From positions 1 through 11,326 of the forward strand of contig JAOXYB010054334.1 of NCBI GenBank assembly GCA_028565635.1: a stretch of 11,326 nt of DNA, in the 5' to 3' direction. Positions within the stretch are counted from its first letter, which is position 1. The number at the start of each line of letters is the position of its first letter. The notes beneath the pieces were generated by a model. It was not told where the DNA came from, did not search any database, and saw only the letters and a list, made by a program, of their open reading frames with translations. The translations under genes and the position numbers were made by a program. Below, in pieces: positions 8,714-11,326 of this stretch. The DNA comes from Phoronis ovalis. Lineage: Eukaryota; Phoronida; Phoronidae.

Positions 8714-8892
8714 ATGGCTCATCAGGGTCAGGAATACTTATTTCGACTAACTTTGTAAGTTTTCCAATTCAAATGAATTTTTTTAGTTTGAAATCATAGT
8801 CATGAGTTACATTTTTCTGCAGCAAAATAGATCTCCTTGGAAATTTAACTAAAAACAATCAACTCCTCAAAAGAAATTATGGAAAGATATAA
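8714..8892 (+). CDS. Possible two-exon micro-gene
   Basis: An ATG in good context (AACGATGG) at 8714 opens a frame that reaches a perfect donor GTAAGT at 8755 after 13 codons plus two bases. After 68 bases a good acceptor, ACATTTTTCTGCAG, ends at 8822. The next exon stays in phase for 22 codons to TAA at 8890-8892. The spliced peptide would have 36 residues, beginning MAHQGQEYLFRLTF and ending LLKRNYGKI. Both splice sites and the start are good, but the frame is short enough to arise by chance. The minus strand of the first exon is also open (VEISIPDPDEPSL then stop). The minisatellite lies immediately upstream, where the leader would be. Confidence 0.18.
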
Positions 8893-9025
8893 ACCTTTTA
8901 CAACCTGGGAAATTTGTTCAAATTGCATTAGGAAAGGACTATACAATAAGAGATGTCATTCTCTTGAGAACAACTAAAAGGTGTCAATAAAGTATCAAGA
9001 TGTCAGGAATATTATCAATAGCAAG

Positions 9026-9279
9026 CCCGGGGGGTACTGAAGGTTTTTTGACTACGGGGATGTGCTGTGGAACCCAATACAAAATTTTAGCTTGTGGTAG
9101 CAAACCCAATCCAAATTTTTATCCAAATTATTTGCTGTAAGCAGTGGGTAGCAATCCAAATTTTTGAATATCTTTATGGTTACAATCTAAAAAAATCCAG
9201 TAAGAAGTAAACAACGCAAATCCAAAATGTTCAACTCGGCTGCACAGCCCCACCAAAAATAACTTGAGTACCCCCCGGG
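9026..9279. mobile_element. Miniature inverted-repeat transposable element, copy B
   Basis: The left end CCCGGGGGGTACT (9026-9038) and right end AGTACCCCCCGGG (9267-9279) are perfect 13-bp inverted repeats. The element is bounded by a perfect 8-bp duplication ATAGCAAG (9018-9025 and 9280-9287). It is 254 bases long and encodes no transposase. Subterminal GGGGATGTGC at 9056 and its partner GCACAGCCCC at 9243 sit about 30 bases from the ends, as in the copies at 5198 and 6976. The interior repeats AATCCAAATTTTT-like units near 9106 and 9149. Intact ends and duplication suggest fairly recent insertion. The 8-bp duplication fits hAT- or P-type transposition, by inference. Confidence 0.93.
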
Positions 9280-9287
9280 ATAGCAAG

Positions 9288-9678
9288 TCTCTTATACACA
9301 AGGCATGGGTGTAACTATGAGTATTCTAACTGTGTTTAGTATACTATTATTCATTTATTGCCAATACTGGGTTCAACATTTAACTACTATCTGCAGAGAC
9401 GAAAGTTCAGCTAGTTTGTTATAACAGCGCTAAATGAATTAAAATGTGTAATTTCAAAACTATCCCGGAAGCCTAATGTATGCTTAATACACATACTACA
9501 AGAGGCATCCTGCTAATCTGTGTAATGCAAACCCGGTTTGATGCAAGCGGGTGTGTACAGTTCAGTTATCTAAACGAAGCGCAACATCCCCAGACAGCAC
9601 ATCATAATTAAAATTTTAGATACACCAGCATAAAATCAAATAAAACATTTGATACCAGACATTACAACAGAAGCTTAC
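9288..9678. other. Putative intron of the minus-strand gene
   Basis: No exon is certain. Read on the minus strand, a strong acceptor (CTTTCGTCTCTGCAG, at about 9405-9391) is present. Joined to the exon at 9679-9805 it meets a stop after a few codons. If used, it would give a very short terminal coding exon ending HDSS. Other acceptors in this stretch also stop quickly. CAAACCCGGTTTG near 9528 is a small palindrome. Confidence 0.3.
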
Positions 9679-9805
9679 CATGCAACCCAAACTTATTTAG
9701 CAATAAACAATGGAATTCATATCTCCCATCACTGTGTCTGTCGAGGTGAAATGAGTCATATGTTGGACTACACATGTCACAACTCACATTAGAAGCAATT
9801 TCATT
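9679..9805 (-). CDS. Probable internal or first coding exon, Cys/His-rich, unknown family
   Basis: On the minus strand the exon follows a T-rich acceptor (TTTGTATTTAAATCAG) and ends at a good donor, G|GTAAGC. The 42 codons are open and balanced in composition. They contain SCDMCSPTYDSFHLDRH followed by SDGRYEFHCLLLNKFGLHG. Cysteines at exon residues 9, 12 and 33 and histidines at 20, 24 and 32 could bind a metal, but the spacing (C-x2-C-x7-H-x3-H) is not that of a classical C2H2 finger. The exon ends in phase 1. Translation may begin at the Met in CDM or in an upstream exon. A donor-like AAGGTATGG just upstream suggests a 64-base first intron, 9806-9869. Unspliced, the frame stays open upstream for about 80 codons in total. 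I do not recognise the family. Confidence 0.38.
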
Positions 9806-9869
9806 CTGATTTAAATACAAATTAAAGCAAAATTCAAAGAAATACAGCAGGCCTATTTTTCTACCATAC
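9806..9869 (-). other. Candidate short first intron
   Basis: On the minus strand GTATGG at 9869 and AAATCAG ending at 9806 give a 64-base intron with a T-rich 3' half. It would separate a non-coding first exon (about 9870-9990) from the exon at 9679-9805. The call rests on consensus sites only. Confidence 0.3.
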
Positions 9870-9978
9870 CTTATAATCGTTCCTAGGTTTATGGTTAATC
9901 CATATTACGGCTTAATCCGGTAAAAATTAAGTTTCCAAGTTTCGACATAGGAACTCCTGATTTGATCGCTGTCTAATA

Positions 9979-10050
9979 AAAATGGCGGCAGCATAACAAA
10001 ATCACGTGACTTAGGGATATGACAATTTCGGAATTTTAACAGATGGCGTA
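9979..10050. promoter_or_regulatory. TATA-less promoter-like patch, possibly bidirectional
   Basis: AAAATGGCGGC at 9979-9989 matches the YY1-type box often found just downstream of starts in CpG-type animal promoters. TCACGTGAC at 10002-10010 is a palindromic E-box of the USF/MITF type. A second ATGGCG lies at 10043. The surrounding DNA (about 9880-10080) has more CpG than the rest of the window. The minus-strand exon at 9679-9805 begins about 170 bases away, which fits transcription to the left. To the right, an ATG in good context at 10043 opens a 30-codon frame to 10135, starting MAYPDCLPWGS. That frame may be part of a divergent transcript or chance. Confidence 0.5.
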
Positions 10051-10135
10051 CCCCGATTGCTTGCCCTGGGGTTCTTTGTGTTTGATAATTATAGTAGACT
10101 TATATGTTTTTTGTCAATTTTTCCATTTATTTTGA

Positions 10136-10500
10136 TTTTGGAAGTTGATAAAAATATTTTAATTAAAGTATTACTATATGGCATACTCCTGAGAAATATG
10201 CCAAACTAATGACTGTGCTCTGTGGAGGATCTAGACACTAGTGAAGTGGGAGTGCGTTCCTTCTCAACCTAAAAGAAAATTAAGAAAAATGTAGGTAATC
10301 TGTCAGAAGAAGTTGCTGAATATTTCATTGGACAAATTATAATAAAAGTATTGGAGGCCACAATTTTTTTTGCCAAGAAGTATATCAGCAATATAATCAG
10401 AGTGACGTTATCATTGCGCATTTACCTTAGCCTGTCCGCAGGCTGTGGAATTTGTATTGGGATTGTATTTTTTTTAATTTTTTTTCCTTCCAATTTTCAA
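10136..10500. other. No supported gene; AT-rich DNA
   Basis: No convincing frame. AGCCTGTCCGCAGGCT at about 10429-10444 is a perfect 6-bp stem around TCCG. Long T runs near 10469-10488 may mark the left border of the GGTCA-rich repeat. Confidence 0.4.
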
Positions 10501-11160
10501 ACGTCTATATTTTCGAAACGCTTTGAGCTACAGGTACCAAACTTAAGGTGTGTACTTAGTAGGGAGGGGACATACAAAAATTAGATCAGGGGTCAATTTG
10601 AGGTCAGTAGGTCAAATTTCAAAAAATGTCTTAAAACCTTCAAAAATGATGGTAACTGGTCATCTAAAGGTCAACATGATGATTTTTGAGGTTTTTATGG
10701 GTCAAAAGGTCACATTTTTTATTTTTAATATGTTTTTGGCTAATTTTAATAAGGGGTGTCTAAATCAAGACAGGAGTGGTGCAACAGTCATATAAGTTGA
10801 CATATGACTGACATCTTTGGGGCAAGTTAGCTGACCTTAAAGATCAAAAGGTCATTCAGGGTCAAAAGGTCAAAATCTTAAAATTGCATTTAACTTCCGA
10901 AAATAGTGGTTTTATGTCATTTACATGTAATTTAGGGGGTCATATGGTCATTTTAAGGTCAAAAGGTCAACAAAAAAAAATCCAGAAATTTGATGAAAAG
11001 TTCAAAAATGAAGTTAAAAGGTCATTTAGAAGTTTTTTAGCTGACTTTGAGGTCCAAAAAGTCATTCAAAGATCAAATAATCAAAATCTCAAAATTTCAT
11101 GAAACTTTCGACAAGAGGTAAAGGGTCATCCAGAGGTCTTTGGATATTCATGGGTCCAGG
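10501..11160 (+). repeat. GGTCA-rich interspersed repeat
   Basis: About sixteen A/G/TGGTCA hexamers occur on the + strand between 10590 and 11128, at 10590, 10601, 10609, 10657, 10668, 10699, 10707, 10849, 10859, 10867, 10937, 10945, 10956, 10964, 11019 and 11123. Only one clear copy is on the minus strand (10832). Two related modules starting AGCTGAC at 10829 and 11039 align over about 73 bases with one indel and end in a shared ACTTYCGA. Frames that are open through here (10550-10795 and 10884-11102) follow from the repeat and have no start or splice context. A similar kind of repeat is, to my recollection, common in marine invertebrate genomes. The borders are approximate. Confidence 0.75.
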
Positions 11161-11326
11161 ATAATTCTAATAGGTCTGGATATCCCAACTATTTCTGCGT
11201 GTGCAACCTGCAGGCTTTTGCTAAAAGGCACTTCTAGTTATATAAGGATTATTGATAGTTGACAATTTTGATAATTTTACTCATATTTCGTCATTTATAA
11301 CAGTACTATCAATAAATTGATCATTA
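11161..11326. other. Right edge; no gene seen
   Basis: AT-rich DNA after the last GGTCA units. It holds no frame, repeat or motif that I can support. Confidence 0.4.

Noticed and set aside
10550-11102. Two + frames of 81 and 72 codons
   Set aside because: They run through the GGTCA-rich repeat, whose units happen to lack stops. There are no true starts, splice sites or domain signals.
1-11326. tRNA, rRNA, CRISPR array, bacterial operon or viral gene
   Set aside because: Both strands were read for tRNA A/B boxes, evenly spaced direct repeats, ribosome-binding-site plus gene arrangements and polymerase motifs. None was found. The only regular array is the four-copy 27-bp minisatellite, which has no spacers.

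Overview
The window looks like a piece of a eukaryotic nuclear genome, most likely from a marine invertebrate. By eye it is strongly A+T-rich (about one third G+C, not computed). It has long non-coding stretches, microsatellites, a minisatellite and several short transposon-like elements. There is no bacterial-style gene packing and no continuous long gene. The species guess is an inference from repeat style: GC-rich CCCGGGGG-ended miniature elements and GGTCA-rich repeats. No taxon can be proven from the window.

Layout, left to right. Positions 1-3500 are mostly featureless AT-rich DNA with two diverged copies of a dispersed repeat (35-75 and 2169-2217), short tandem repeats and one small hairpin. 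A block at 3826-4285 has matching 12-bp inverted ends and may be a miniature transposon. At 5198-5592 there is a clear miniature inverted-repeat element with an 8-bp target duplication. A probable last coding exon on the + strand lies at 6339-6567. A decayed relative of the miniature element follows at about 6976-7508. A 27-bp minisatellite (four copies) sits at 8602-8709, next to low-confidence exon candidates on both strands. A second intact element of the same family, again with a perfect 8-bp duplication, occupies 9026-9279.

A probable minus-strand coding exon lies at 9679-9805. About 170 bases beyond its 5' edge is a compact promoter-like patch (9979-10050) with an ATGGCGGC box and a CACGTG E-box. 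This suggests a minus-strand gene starting near 9980 and running left towards the + strand gene that ends near 6567. From about 10500 to the right edge is a repeat packed with about sixteen GGTCA half-sites, nearly all on one strand and often spaced as DR2, DR4 or DR5.

No rRNA, tRNA, CRISPR array or recognisable transposase, reverse transcriptase or viral gene was found. The exon calls rest on open frame, codon choice and splice consensus only, and no protein family could be named. The best-supported facts are the miniature element family, the minisatellite and the GGTCA array.
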